This document shows positions 34,978 to 43,691 of a stretch of 64,000 nt of DNA, piece after piece. Numbering within the stretch: position 1 is the stretch's first letter; each line of letters opens with the position of its first letter. Location: assembly GCA_964596985.1 (NCBI GenBank), contig CAZQWG010000006.1, forward strand, positions 1 to 64,000, read 5' to 3'. Below the pieces are notes generated by a model, which was not told the DNA's origin, made no database searches, and saw only the letters and a program-made list of their open reading frames with translations. The stretch comes from GCA-020345945 sp964596985 (lineage in GTDB: Archaea > Thermoproteota > Bathyarchaeia > RBG-16-48-13 > GCA-020345945). A program made the translations under genes and the position numbers.

Positions 34978-36345
34978 TTATTCTACATGCGCTCTGAATA
35001 GATCGATATCTCCTCCAATGATCGGTATGAAAGCCGTTGCGGCTTCTCTGACATCTCTTGCCTGGGTTATGTATCTTCCCACTATGATAATGTCCGCGCC
35101 TTCCTCCAAAGCTCGAGGAGCCGTTATTGGGGAAATCCCTCCTGCAACTGCGAACAGGAGTTTTTCCTTCGAGAACGCTTTCCGGATCTTGGGGATAAGG
35201 TCCCACTTGACCTCTTTTCTTTCCTCTGATCCCTCTGTTCTCTCTACGTCTATGGGGCGATGAAGGCAGATTACTTTTGGAATCGCCTTGAGGGACTTCA
35301 GCTTCTCTAATGGGTCAGGCACCTCCATCATGTCTATGATGGGACATATTCCGAGGCGGTTCGCTTCATACACGAATTTATCTATGGTCTCCTTTGAAGC
35401 GACTCCTGCGACGACTGCGGCATCGGCTGTGGCATTGTAGGCTAGATCGGCCTCAACATTTCCAACGTCCATCGTCTTTAGGTCGGCAACAATGAATGAA
35501 TCGACCGCGATCTCTCTAAGCATTTTGACTGCTTCTAGTCCATATCTCTTGATCAGCGGTGAGCCTACCTCCAGGATTATCCTGTCGTTCTTCGGGAGCG
35601 CTTGGACGATTCTCTTCACCTTGCCCATGTCGGTGATGTCGAGGGCTACTTGGAGATAGGGTGGACGCCATAACCGGGGAACCCTGAAACCCATTACTGG
35701 ATGTTTCGCCCTGTCTTTCTCGTAGAGGATCTTGTCGAGGGGCGGATAATTGGACAATGCCCTCTTCAATGCGAGCTTGGTGGCGCCATAATTGTAGTGA
35801 TAGATCCGGCGATAGTCTTCAGCCTTGGGATGAACGAACACGCTGCAAATGACGAGCCACGTATCTATTCTGTCTCTTGGTATGGTTCCTTCTTCAACGG
35901 CATCGGCGATTGCTTTTGCCACAGCTGCCTGGGCAGGACCGAAGATCCTGTTCGCTTGCTCCAGGTTCTTGACTGTTACCTTGGGTACGAGAAGCGTGTA
36001 GGGTTTTGCGGGAAGATTCGGGCGGACTACGGCGAGTAATGGCGTATGTCCTTGCGAGAGCTGTGAGAATCCGCTGGCGAATGCTTGTCCGACAGGACCC
36101 TGTTTGTCCCCTATGATGAGATCGACGTGAGCAAGTTCAGGTTCCTCCCCCATCAAAGCCTCGCCGATCAGATAGGTTCCCTCGGAGCGCATATTATTGG
36201 CATAAGCATTGATTACGGAACGAAGCGCTTCACTTACCGAAGAGTATTTCCCGCTCTTCACTTCGCTCTCCAGAAATTCGTGCTGTTCAGAAGTGATCCT
36301 GCCTGGAGCCCTGACCAGAGTTGATTCAGATTCTGGATTTGACAA
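34978..36345 (-). CDS. fae-hps: RHH-Fae-Hps three-domain fusion: DNA-binding domain, formaldehyde-activating enzyme, hexulose-6-P synthase
   Basis: A 455-residue protein. Residues about 56-225 are Fae, which condenses formaldehyde with H4MPT: YLIGEALMGEEPELAHVDL holds the catalytic His (about 73), followed by GDKQGPVGQAFASG. Residues about 240-450 are Hps, interconverting ribulose-5-P plus formaldehyde with hexulose-6-P: VALDITDMGKVKRI and VADLKTMDVGN carry the OMPDC-fold aspartate and lysine. Ahead of Fae, residues about 10-52 read as a ribbon-helix-helix domain (ITSEQHEFLE, then SGKYSSVSEALRSVI). The TTG start has AGGTG 8 bases upstream and a TATA box about 40 bases upstream, so this start fits better than the internal Met52. 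It may repress its own promoter. Confidence 0.9.
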   Translation of the reverse strand: MSNPESESTLVRAPGRITSEQHEFLESEVKSGKYSSVSEALRSVINAYANNMRSEGTYLIGEALMGEEPELAHVDLIIGDKQGPVGQAFASGFSQLSQGHTPLLAVVRPNLPAKPYTLLVPKVTVKNLEQANRIFGPAQAAVAKAIADAVEEGTIPRDRIDTWLVICSVFVHPKAEDYRRIYHYNYGATKLALKRALSNYPPLDKILYEKDRAKHPVMGFRVPRLWRPPYLQVALDITDMGKVKRIVQALPKNDRIILEVGSPLIKRYGLEAVKMLREIAVDSFIVADLKTMDVGNVEADLAYNATADAAVVAGVASKETIDKFVYEANRLGICPIIDMMEVPDPLEKLKSLKAIPKVICLHRPIDVERTEGSEERKEVKWDLIPKIRKAFSKEKLLFAVAGGISPITAPRALEEGADIIIVGRYITQARDVREAATAFIPIIGGDIDLFRAHVE

Positions 36346-36382
36346 TAACGAGACACCTTGAAACTGAAGTTAAACATGTAAG

Positions 36383-36390
36383 TATATAAG
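36383..36390 (-). promoter_or_regulatory. TATA box of fae-hps
   Basis: On the minus strand CTTATATA lies about 40 bases ahead of the TTG start. Initiation about 25 bases on gives a leader of about 15 bases that just includes the AGGTG ribosome site (36354-36359). This supports translation from TTG 36345 and so the RHH domain. Confidence 0.65.
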
Positions 36391-36395
36391 ACTGA

Positions 36396-36451
36396 GGGTG
36401 GCTCTGTGGTACGGCAGTACCACGTGGACTTAAAGAGCTACGCTGCCACCC
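36396..36451. promoter_or_regulatory. nested inverted repeats next to the fae-hps promoter, candidate operator
   Basis: The inner pair GTGGTAC (36406-36412) and GTACCAC (36417-36423) is a perfect 7-bp repeat with a 4-base gap. The outer pair GGGTGGC (36396-36402) and GCCACCC (36445-36451) is also perfect. They lie directly upstream of the TATA box, where a repressor or activator would bind. RHH proteins recognise such short inverted sites. A hairpin terminating the upstream GyrI-like transcript is the alternative, but no T run follows. Confidence 0.6.
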
Positions 36452-36503
36452 AGTAGTATGAGGTAAAATAACCACGAAACTCGCAATTGCCTCAAAATCG
36501 CAG

Positions 36504-37121
36504 CTACTTCATTGACTCTACAGGCTGTCTTATTATGGTCTTCATCTTTTCTGGAGCTGCCCTACGAGGATCGCTGAGGTAAATCTCATGGTGTTTTCCT
36601 CGCAACCTGTATCCTTTCTCCTCTATGAATCCATGAAGCTTCTCTATGGTGGGATGTTCGTCGCTGTAGGGACCAATATACATTATCTGAGCTGACAATC
36701 CTTCGTGATAACTCTCAAACCTCGTCTTGGAGAGAGCAGGTGGATTCTTCTTCTTTTTAACTCGTTCAACGGCTCTATGAACCAGGTCCTCGGTGACTTG
36801 CTCTGGCTGCATAATCATCAACGTCCACTTCCACTGATTCTTATTCCCTACGAGGAAATCCCTCATGTCATCAGCCCACCAAAGACCCTCAAGGGGCATA
36901 ACTACATAGTCCACTGAACGGGCTTTCTTGACCATGAACTTGAGAGCGTAGGATACGCCGTACAAGGCTTCGACCGCGTCTTTGAATTCCTGCGATGTGT
37001 TTGGGTCGCCTTGACCATCTACCATGAGGAAACTCATATCAGGGACGTCGACGATTGCGGCTTCCTTTGCGGAAGAAGCATATAGATGTTTTAGTTCCCT
37101 CTTCAAGTCGATTTTCGCCAT
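36504..37121 (-). CDS. GyrI-like small-molecule-binding domain protein
   Basis: A 205-residue protein of the GyrI-like/COG4832 type: IDLKRELKHLYASSAKEAAI, SFLMVDGQGDPNTS, PLEGLWWADD and a C-terminal GYRLRGKHHEIYLSDPRR. Such domains bind small ligands, and the family has no established enzymatic role. ATG 37121 follows GGAGGTGG, an excellent site; a start at 37142 would bury that site. It lies upstream of fae-hps on the same strand but is separated from it by the palindrome and a promoter. Confidence 0.72.
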   Translation of the reverse strand: MAKIDLKRELKHLYASSAKEAAIVDVPDMSFLMVDGQGDPNTSQEFKDAVEALYGVSYALKFMVKKARSVDYVVMPLEGLWWADDMRDFLVGNKNQWKWTLMIMQPEQVTEDLVHRAVERVKKKKNPPALSKTRFESYHEGLSAQIMYIGPYSDEHPTIEKLHGFIEEKGYRLRGKHHEIYLSDPRRAAPEKMKTIIRQPVESMK

Positions 37122-37284
37122 ATATCCACCTCCTTCGGGCACAAAGACCCTGCTAATACGTACTTTTCAAGCAATATGGTGATGAACTATCTATACTCGT
37201 TTCGATATACTCGGCTGGGCTCTGGCAGAGACTACCTTTAAAACAACCTTTTCCCCAGAATTCTAGTACGCGACACCAATATAT

Positions 37285-37926
37285 ATGGTCACAAAGCCGT
37301 ATTACCCCGGGGGTCCTAGAATGCGAGAAATGGCTGTTTCTAGGAAAACGGCCATCTTGGTCTTCGTCCTATGTATCGTTTGTACAGCTCAACTGAGCAC
37401 AGTGAAGGCTAAACCTGTCTTCAGGTACGTTGAGTTAAACGGAGAACGCAAATGGCCGGGTCAGACCCACATCGTAACACACGGGATTACGCTACACGTT
37501 GTCGCAGCCCTTGAGGAACCCCAGAAGCAATCGATGACTGCGGAGCTCATCTTGATCGACAAGAACGGCGACGCCAGAATAGAAGAGATGGAACGGACGA
37601 GCACAAACGAAAACAAGGAATGGCATACGTACGACTTAGACACAAGCACGCTGAACCTTGGATCCTACACATTTCGGATCAAGGCTACGAATGCAGGCCG
37701 AGAAGAGCAGGAAGGAGAGAAAGCCATCAAAAGCGAAGAAGTTACCTGGGGCGACATTACCCTGATACTCGAAGCCCAGCAGACAACCCAGTCGTCAAGT
37801 GGGACGGGAAGAATAACTTTCGGAGGAACAATAGTCGAAGGGATAACTATTGCTCTCTACCTCGTGGTTTCAGCTATCATACCGCTAGCTATCCTACGAT
37901 TCACACGGAAACCGAACACTGATTAA
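37285..37926 (+). CDS. secreted membrane-anchored protein of unknown function
   Basis: A 213-residue protein. After a basic start (ATG 37285, or MREMAVSRK from 37321) comes a signal-type hydrophobic stretch (ILVFVLCIVCTAQLS). A ~130-residue extracytoplasmic domain follows that looks beta-sandwich-like (LGSYTFRIKATNAG). A serine/threonine/glycine-rich linker and a C-terminal membrane segment (ITIALYLVVSAIIPLAILRF) end it. TATATATGG overlaps the first ATG, so the later start is plausible. Not recognised. Confidence 0.6.
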   Translation: MVTKPYYPGGPRMREMAVSRKTAILVFVLCIVCTAQLSTVKAKPVFRYVELNGERKWPGQTHIVTHGITLHVVAALEEPQKQSMTAELILIDKNGDARIEEMERTSTNENKEWHTYDLDTSTLNLGSYTFRIKATNAGREEQEGEKAIKSEEVTWGDITLILEAQQTTQSSSGTGRITFGGTIVEGITIALYLVVSAIIPLAILRFTRKPNTD

Positions 37927-37980
37927 CCCTTGCAAAGCTATCTGGTGTTGTTGAAGACTGGTTTTCCTATAGAAGGCAGC

Positions 37981-38538
37981 ATGAGAGACTTCGGTGAACA
38001 GAAGTTGAATTCAGAGAAGAATCTTCTTTATGAAACGATCCGACATAGACGGAGTACCCGGGTATTCTCAAAGAAGGTTCCTGACCGAAGAATTATAGAG
38101 CAGATCTTGGAAGCCGCTATATGGGCTCCTTCTGCCGGGAACCTTCAACCATGGATCTTCCTCGTGATCCGGAGAGACGAAATGAAGAGGAGACTCGCGA
38201 AAGCCGCTCTGGACCAGAGATTCATCGCGGAGGCCCCCCTCGTTATAGTCGTTTGTGCCGATACCATGCGGTCAGCAGGAAGGTATGGGGAAAGGGGAGT
38301 GCAGTTGTACTGCATACAAGATACCGCGGCAGCGACACAGAACATACTGCTAGCAGCTCACAGCTTGGGGTTGGCGACATGCTGGGTGGGGGCATTTAAC
38401 GAGAATGATGTTCGAGGGGTCTTGGAACTCCCTCCCGATGTTCGACCGATGGCCTTGGTGCCGATCGGTTTCTCCGAGGGTCGTCCCAGGGCACCCCCTA
38501 GGCGATTTCCGACCGAGGTTGTACGCTGGTTAGACTAA
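37981..38538 (+). CDS. nitroreductase family FMN protein
   Basis: A 185-residue nitroreductase-like flavoprotein: IRHRRSTRVFSKKVP at the FMN phosphate site, AAIWAPSAGNLQPWIFLVI, and the C-terminal AAHSLGLATCWVGAF. These reduce quinones, nitro compounds or flavins, or act in cofactor chemistry. ATG 37981 has AAGG nearby; the frame is open to a TTG at 37930, four bases after the preceding stop. The physiological electron acceptor is unknown. Confidence 0.82.
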   Translation: MRDFGEQKLNSEKNLLYETIRHRRSTRVFSKKVPDRRIIEQILEAAIWAPSAGNLQPWIFLVIRRDEMKRRLAKAALDQRFIAEAPLVIVVCADTMRSAGRYGERGVQLYCIQDTAAATQNILLAAHSLGLATCWVGAFNENDVRGVLELPPDVRPMALVPIGFSEGRPRAPPRRFPTEVVRWLD

Positions 38539-38572
38539 GGGTATGATTGGACAGGGTACGTGACGAGAAGGA

Positions 38573-40327
38573 ATGCAATTCTCCAAACTTGTAGAGACTT
38601 TCGAGGATGTAGAAGCCACAACTAAACGTCTGGAAATGACCGACTTCCTAGTAGACCTGATCAACGAGACACCGAAGGAAGAAATCGACAAAGTAGTTTA
38701 CCTTGCAACAGGAGAACTCTATCCTGCCTATCTTGGGATCGAGCTTGGAGTTGCCGTCAAACTAGCTATGAGATCCATCTCTATGGTTTCAGGGAGGAAA
38801 GAGGAAGAAATAGAAGCAAATTACAAGAAGGTCGGAGATCTCGGAATATCCGTTGAAGAACTCCTTGAGGAGAAATCTCAGACCACTCTTGCTAAGAAAC
38901 CCCTTACTGTGGAAAGGGTGTACAGTACCCTGGACGGTATCGCCAGGGCGTCCGGGGCAGGATCTCAGGAAGAAAAGATCAGACTCTTCGCCAACCTGCT
39001 CAGCGATGCAACGTCAAAGGAAGCAAAATACATCACCCGTATGGTGCTTGGTCGACTGAGGCTCGGGGTCGGCGAGATGACTCTACTCGATGCGCTCGCA
39101 ATAGCCTACACTGGCGGAAAAGAAGAACGGGTGCCGATAGAGAGGGCGTACAATCTCACTTCAGATATTGGGTACGTCGCAAGAACTCTGGCAGTTGGAG
39201 GAATCGAAGCCATCAAAAGAACCAAGGTAACCTTCGGTAGACCCATTAAACCGCAGATGGCAGAGAGACTCAAGACTCTCGAAGAGATACTGGACAAGCT
39301 GGGGGGCGAATGTGTAGCACAGTATAAGTACGATGGGCTAAGAATGCAATCGCATCTCTCTTCTCAAGAAGTCGTTCTATTCTCTCGTCGACAGGAGAAT
39401 ATCACCTCTCAGTTCCCGGACATCGTACAGGCGCTCAAGGAGTCCGTTGCTGTAGATGAATGCATTCTAGACGGCGAAGCCGTGCCGATTGACCCGGACA
39501 CTGGAGACCTCATGCCTTTTCAAGTAATCTCCCAGAGGAGAGGTAGAAAGTATGATGTCGAACAGATGGCGCGAGAAGTACCTGTCGCGTTGTGTCTTTT
39601 TGATATTCTATATAAGAATGGGGAAGACCTGACCCTTCTCCCGTACCTAGATAGGAGAAGGATACTCCGGGAAACTATCCGTCCGACAGATCGGATCAAG
39701 ATCGCAGAAGATATCGTGAGTGACGACGTAGAAGAGATCGAAGCCTTCTTCAACAAAGCGATACAAGACGGCACCGAGGGGCTTATCTGCAAGTCCGTGC
39801 AGTCGGACTCCGTGTACGAAGCTGGTCACCGTGGTTGGCGGTGGATAAAATGGAAACGTTCCTACCGGTCAGAAATGGCTGATACCGTCGATCTTGTCGC
39901 CATCGGGGCGTACGCCGGCAGAGGTCGGAGGGCTGGCACCTACGGTGCCCTGTTGATGGCTGCATACGATCCCGAGAAGGATCAGTTCTCCAGTGTAACA
40001 AAGTTGGGCTCAGGATTCACCGATGAGGATCTAACACGCCTTACCGAACTTTTCGAGCCTTATCTGATCCCGAAGAAGCATCCCCGCGTGGATTCGTTGG
40101 CTGAGGCCGACTTCTGGTTTGTCCCCGCAAAAGTCTTCGAGATCACTGGTGATGAGATTACACTATCACCGATTCACACTTGCGGCTTCAATGCAATCCG
40201 CGAAGGTAGTGGTCTAGCTATTCGATTCCCTCGATTAATCAGATTCAGGGATGACAGAACACCTGAAGACGCTACGACTGTGAAAGAAATTCTCCAAATG
40301 TATGAGTTACAATTGAAGAAGATCTAA
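38573..40327 (+). CDS. lig: ATP-dependent DNA ligase
   Basis: A 584-residue archaeal replicative ligase. The adenylated lysine is K252 in QYKYDGLRMQ. Further nucleotidyltransferase motifs are LDGEAVPID, LFDILYKNGEDL, TEGLICKS and WIKWKRSY. An N-terminal DNA-binding domain and a C-terminal OB domain complete it. The last residues QMYELQLKKI may serve as a sliding-clamp contact. Length matches archaeal Lig1 homologues. Confidence 0.95.
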   Translation: MQFSKLVETFEDVEATTKRLEMTDFLVDLINETPKEEIDKVVYLATGELYPAYLGIELGVAVKLAMRSISMVSGRKEEEIEANYKKVGDLGISVEELLEEKSQTTLAKKPLTVERVYSTLDGIARASGAGSQEEKIRLFANLLSDATSKEAKYITRMVLGRLRLGVGEMTLLDALAIAYTGGKEERVPIERAYNLTSDIGYVARTLAVGGIEAIKRTKVTFGRPIKPQMAERLKTLEEILDKLGGECVAQYKYDGLRMQSHLSSQEVVLFSRRQENITSQFPDIVQALKESVAVDECILDGEAVPIDPDTGDLMPFQVISQRRGRKYDVEQMAREVPVALCLFDILYKNGEDLTLLPYLDRRRILRETIRPTDRIKIAEDIVSDDVEEIEAFFNKAIQDGTEGLICKSVQSDSVYEAGHRGWRWIKWKRSYRSEMADTVDLVAIGAYAGRGRRAGTYGALLMAAYDPEKDQFSSVTKLGSGFTDEDLTRLTELFEPYLIPKKHPRVDSLAEADFWFVPAKVFEITGDEITLSPIHTCGFNAIREGSGLAIRFPRLIRFRDDRTPEDATTVKEILQMYELQLKKI

Positions 40328-40376
40328 GTGTCTACTGTGATGTGCCGGTTCAAAAACAAGTGACACGGGTCTTTTC

Positions 40377-40748
40377 TCATCTACGTGAGTATTCATCGAT
40401 CGTAGTGGGTTCTCGTCTACTACCGAATTCTCTTGTCACCGTTGAGCTGCTCAAGTCTGCCTCTATGGTCTCTATGAGCCTACTCCAAGACATGTCGCCG
40501 TTGGTCCAACGCACTATCTCCTGGGTGTGTCTCGACAGCAGGCTCAGGAAGCTCTGCCATTTCCATCCCCTCTTCGCGAGCTTCTTTCTCCAGTCTTGGC
40601 TAGTCCAGAGGTATTGAGGCAGCTTGTTGCCGTACCAGACTGCGAGTGACTGCCAGTCCCGGGCCTCACCTGTCATTCTTCCCATCAAAGCCTTCATCGC
40701 CTCTTTTATCTCAATAGGCTCAGGTAGCACACCCCGCTTCTTGCTCAT
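40377..40748 (-). CDS. hypothetical protein
   Basis: A 123-residue, helical, basic protein beginning MSKKRGVLPEPIEIKEAMKA. It is tryptophan-rich (WQSLAVWYGNKLPQYLW, WRKKLAKRGWKWQSF). It is not recognised. ATG 40748 is chosen; the frame is open to a TTG at 40769. It converges on the ligase gene with about 49 bases between, and its sequence looks protein-like on this strand only. Confidence 0.55.
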   Translation of the reverse strand: MSKKRGVLPEPIEIKEAMKALMGRMTGEARDWQSLAVWYGNKLPQYLWTSQDWRKKLAKRGWKWQSFLSLLSRHTQEIVRWTNGDMSWSRLIETIEADLSSSTVTREFGSRREPTTIDEYSRR

Positions 40749-40875
40749 AGCTTCATCACAATATCTCAACTATCGTCAGGATAAACAAATCTTACTACGA
40801 GACCTAGGTTAATCAGGCTTCATTGGAAATAATAAATGAATACATCCAGTAACTTTCCAGAATAGTGTGAGGATC

Positions 40876-42156
40876 ATGACTAGCGGACTCAAGAGGAGAC
40901 TGTACCGCTGCGTTGACGAAAGAAGAGAGGATACGATCAGACTGTGTTCGGAAATGCTGAAGATTCCCAGCGAAAACCCCCCAGGCAACATAGAGGAAAT
41001 GGCGTCCTTTACCAAGCAATGGCTTGAAGACCAAGGGTTAGCTGTTGCAACATACGAACCAAAGAAAGGGAGAGTCAACCTGATAGTCGAGGTGGAAGAA
41101 ACCGAAAGTCCTACCCTCATAATCAACGGGCATATGGATGTTGTGCCCGCAGGGGACCCAAAACGATGGGAATTCCCGCCTTTCTGCGGCGAAGTAAGGG
41201 AGGGGAATATCCTTGGACGTGGGGCAACGGATATGAAAGGCGGACTGACGAGCATCATGATAGCGCTCACCACAGTCCTTGATGCCGCTAGTAATCTCCC
41301 TGGAAAACTGATCTTGAACATTGTCCCGGACGAGGAGACTGGAGGAGAATACGGTTCAAAATGGTGCTTGGAGACGGGTAAGGTTCAGGGAGATGCGTGC
41401 CTAATCGGAGAACCCACCGGAACGAACAGCTGTTTCATCGGGGAGAAAGGGATCTGTTGGCTTCGACTGACCTCGAAAGGAACACCTGCCCACGGAAGCC
41501 TCCCTATGTTGGGAGAAAACGCCATAGAGAAATTGGCAAAGACATTCCCTCTCATTCTGAAACTGGAGGAGACCGAAATCGAAACGCCAAACGAACTCTC
41601 GGAGGTGATACGCCTCTCACAAGAATTCCACAGAGACATGGTAATGAAGGGAGGTATCACAGATGAGGCTAAATTGAAGGCTGTCGAAGAAGCCATCAAC
41701 CATTGTACCGTGAATATAGGCACAATCAGAGGTGGAGTGAAAAACAACATAGTCCCCGAATCTTGCGCAGCCGATATAGACATCCGCGTTCCCGCTGGAA
41801 CAACACCTGAAGAGACCAAGGTGTATCTGGAAGAATCGCTCAGAAGTACGGATTTGACTGACATAGAATGTGAAATAATGCTGTCCTCCGATCCCAATTA
41901 CACTGCTCCAACTGAAAGAATCCACACAGCCTTGAGCAAGAATATAAGAGAAGTCCTCGGTATCGACGCATGCCCACTATTCATAACGGGTGGGACTGAC
42001 GGGCGCTTCTTCAGACTCAAGTCCATCCCTACAATAAGCTATGGTCCAGGCGAGATCTCGCAAGCCCATTCATACAATGAATATGTTCCCATAGAGGACT
42101 TGGTCAAAGCCACAAAAGTGATTGCTGGCACCATCGCTGATTTCATGATGAGCTGA
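40876..42156 (+). CDS. M20 family metallopeptidase (ArgE/DapE-like)
   Basis: A 426-residue dinuclear zinc hydrolase: INGHMDVVPAGDPKRWEFPP (His-Asp), GRGATDMKGG (bridging Asp), VPDEETGGEYGS (catalytic and metal Glu), GEPTG, and AHSYNEYVP (last metal His). It resembles acetylornithine/succinyl-diaminopimelate deacylases and peptidases, and the substrate cannot be read from the sequence. ATG 40876 is preceded by GAGG; a GTG 9 bases earlier is in frame. Confidence 0.87.
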   Translation: MTSGLKRRLYRCVDERREDTIRLCSEMLKIPSENPPGNIEEMASFTKQWLEDQGLAVATYEPKKGRVNLIVEVEETESPTLIINGHMDVVPAGDPKRWEFPPFCGEVREGNILGRGATDMKGGLTSIMIALTTVLDAASNLPGKLILNIVPDEETGGEYGSKWCLETGKVQGDACLIGEPTGTNSCFIGEKGICWLRLTSKGTPAHGSLPMLGENAIEKLAKTFPLILKLEETEIETPNELSEVIRLSQEFHRDMVMKGGITDEAKLKAVEEAINHCTVNIGTIRGGVKNNIVPESCAADIDIRVPAGTTPEETKVYLEESLRSTDLTDIECEIMLSSDPNYTAPTERIHTALSKNIREVLGIDACPLFITGGTDGRFFRLKSIPTISYGPGEISQAHSYNEYVPIEDLVKATKVIAGTIADFMMS

Positions 42157-42233
42157 GAATATCCAGTGATCGGCTGCAGACATGAGAGAATACTTGTCCT
42201 AGCATGTATACACACTGAGAGCGGGCGGGAAAT

Positions 42234-43241
42234 ATGAGTGATTGGAAATCCTTGTTGAAAGCAGATCCCACAGGCTGGCTGTTGGAAAAGGATAATCCTT
42301 CTGTACGGTATTTCACCCTGACTGAGATCTTGGACAGAACTGAAAACAATCCTGAAGTGAAGAAAGCCAGAGAGAAGATCATAAAGATTGGGGCAGTCCC
42401 CAAGATTCTAGCCAAACAGAAGAATGAAGGTTTCTGGGATGCTGCCGAGAAATTCTATACAGCCAAGTATAAGGGGACGACGTGGCAACTCATAATATTG
42501 GCGGAACTCGGAGCAGATGGAAAAGACAGGTGTGTTATGGAAGCTTGCAAGTTTATTCTCGAGAACTCGCAAGATCGTGAGAGCTACGGGTTTTCTATGT
42601 GGACCAGCGTGAGAACCGGTGGAGGCAGGCATAGTGGAGTGATACCCTGCTTGACTGGCAACATGGTCTGGAGCTTAATCAGGCTTGGTTACCTTGAAGA
42701 TCCTAGGGTTCAGCGTGGGATCGATTGGATCGTGACCTATCAAAGATTCGATGATGCGATAGAAAAGGCGCCGAAGGGCTGGCCTTACGAGAAATCGGAA
42801 ATGTGCTGGGGGAGACACACGTGTCATATGGGTGCAGTCAAGGCGTTGAAAGCTTTAGCAGAGATCCCTCCCAGCAAAAGATCAAGGGATGCGAAGAACA
42901 CGATCGAGAAGGGGGTCGAATATATGCTTAGACATCACATTCATAAGAGAAGCCACAACCTGAGTCGTGTGTCTAAGCCTGGCTGGTTACGGTTCGGTTT
43001 TCCTCTTATGTACCAGACGGACGCCTTGGAAATCTTGGGGATATTGACCAGACTTGGCTACAAAGATGAAAGGATGCAGGAAGCCGTGGATCTAGTAATC
43101 TCTAAGCAAGACGATCAAGGTAGATGGACGTTGGAAAGAACCTTTAACGGTCGCTTCCAAACAAACATCGAACAGAAAGGTAAACCAAGCAAATGGATCA
43201 CTCTAAACGCCTTAAGGGCTCTAAAGAAATTCAACGATTGA
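42234..43241 (+). CDS. alpha/alpha-toroid repeat protein, terpene-cyclase-like fold
   Basis: A 335-residue protein with repeated helical hairpins such as GNMVWSLIRLGYLEDPRVQR, GVEYMLRHHIH and DQGRWTLERTFNGRF. The QW-like repeat DDQGRW suggests the toroid fold of squalene-hopene cyclases and prenyltransferases. It has no DXDD catalytic motif, so cyclase activity is doubtful. Cysteines and histidines in EMCWGRHTCHMGAVK might bind metal. Function unknown. The ribosome site is GGGCGGG. Confidence 0.6.
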   Translation: MSDWKSLLKADPTGWLLEKDNPSVRYFTLTEILDRTENNPEVKKAREKIIKIGAVPKILAKQKNEGFWDAAEKFYTAKYKGTTWQLIILAELGADGKDRCVMEACKFILENSQDRESYGFSMWTSVRTGGGRHSGVIPCLTGNMVWSLIRLGYLEDPRVQRGIDWIVTYQRFDDAIEKAPKGWPYEKSEMCWGRHTCHMGAVKALKALAEIPPSKRSRDAKNTIEKGVEYMLRHHIHKRSHNLSRVSKPGWLRFGFPLMYQTDALEILGILTRLGYKDERMQEAVDLVISKQDDQGRWTLERTFNGRFQTNIEQKGKPSKWITLNALRALKKFND

Positions 43242-43691
43242 GAGGGCATGACGGTAAATGTGTCCGGTTCCGGGTATCCTTGGGTCTGTGATGCTTAAGG
43301 TCGTAATGACTTCTGGATGCCAGATTTATGACCTTTCTTTCATCTACGATTTCTGTGTAAGATAACACTGTGTCCAGAGTAAGAAGGATTAGTGAATAGG
43401 TTTTCCGGCGTTTGGTCGCCTATCTGTGCTTTAGGCGTTATGGGCAATGTATGCGATTAGTGTCTTCTGATTGGGTGGTCTTCGGAAAAGTGAACGTATC
43501 GCTAAGAATCCAAAAAATCGAATTCACTGAAGACTGGTTGGTGAGGTGTATATTCAGGGCGTAAGTTACCGCCAGAGACACCGAACAGCGACACACGTAT
43601 TTCTCCAGGACTGAAAAAACATATTATACTCTCATAGCATAGGTCTGCCTCACAATTGTCTGATTGAAGTCTCTTGTTAGAGGTATCTACT
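43242..43691. other. intergenic region with possible RNA hairpins and sugar-kinase promoter
   Basis: About 450 bases with no supported gene. GGCG(6)CGCC (43407-43420) and CGCCTA(9)TAGGCG (43417-43437) share the CGCC arm and so could form alternative hairpins. A TATA-like ATTATAC lies near 43621-43628, about 65 bases before the kinase ATG. Confidence 0.4.

Noticed and set aside
36396..36451. A tRNA gene suggested by the perfect 7-bp GGGTGGC/GCCACCC outer stem
   Set aside because: The span is only 56 bases, there is no T-loop consensus, and the inner stem does not match a D or anticodon arm. A regulatory palindrome fits better.
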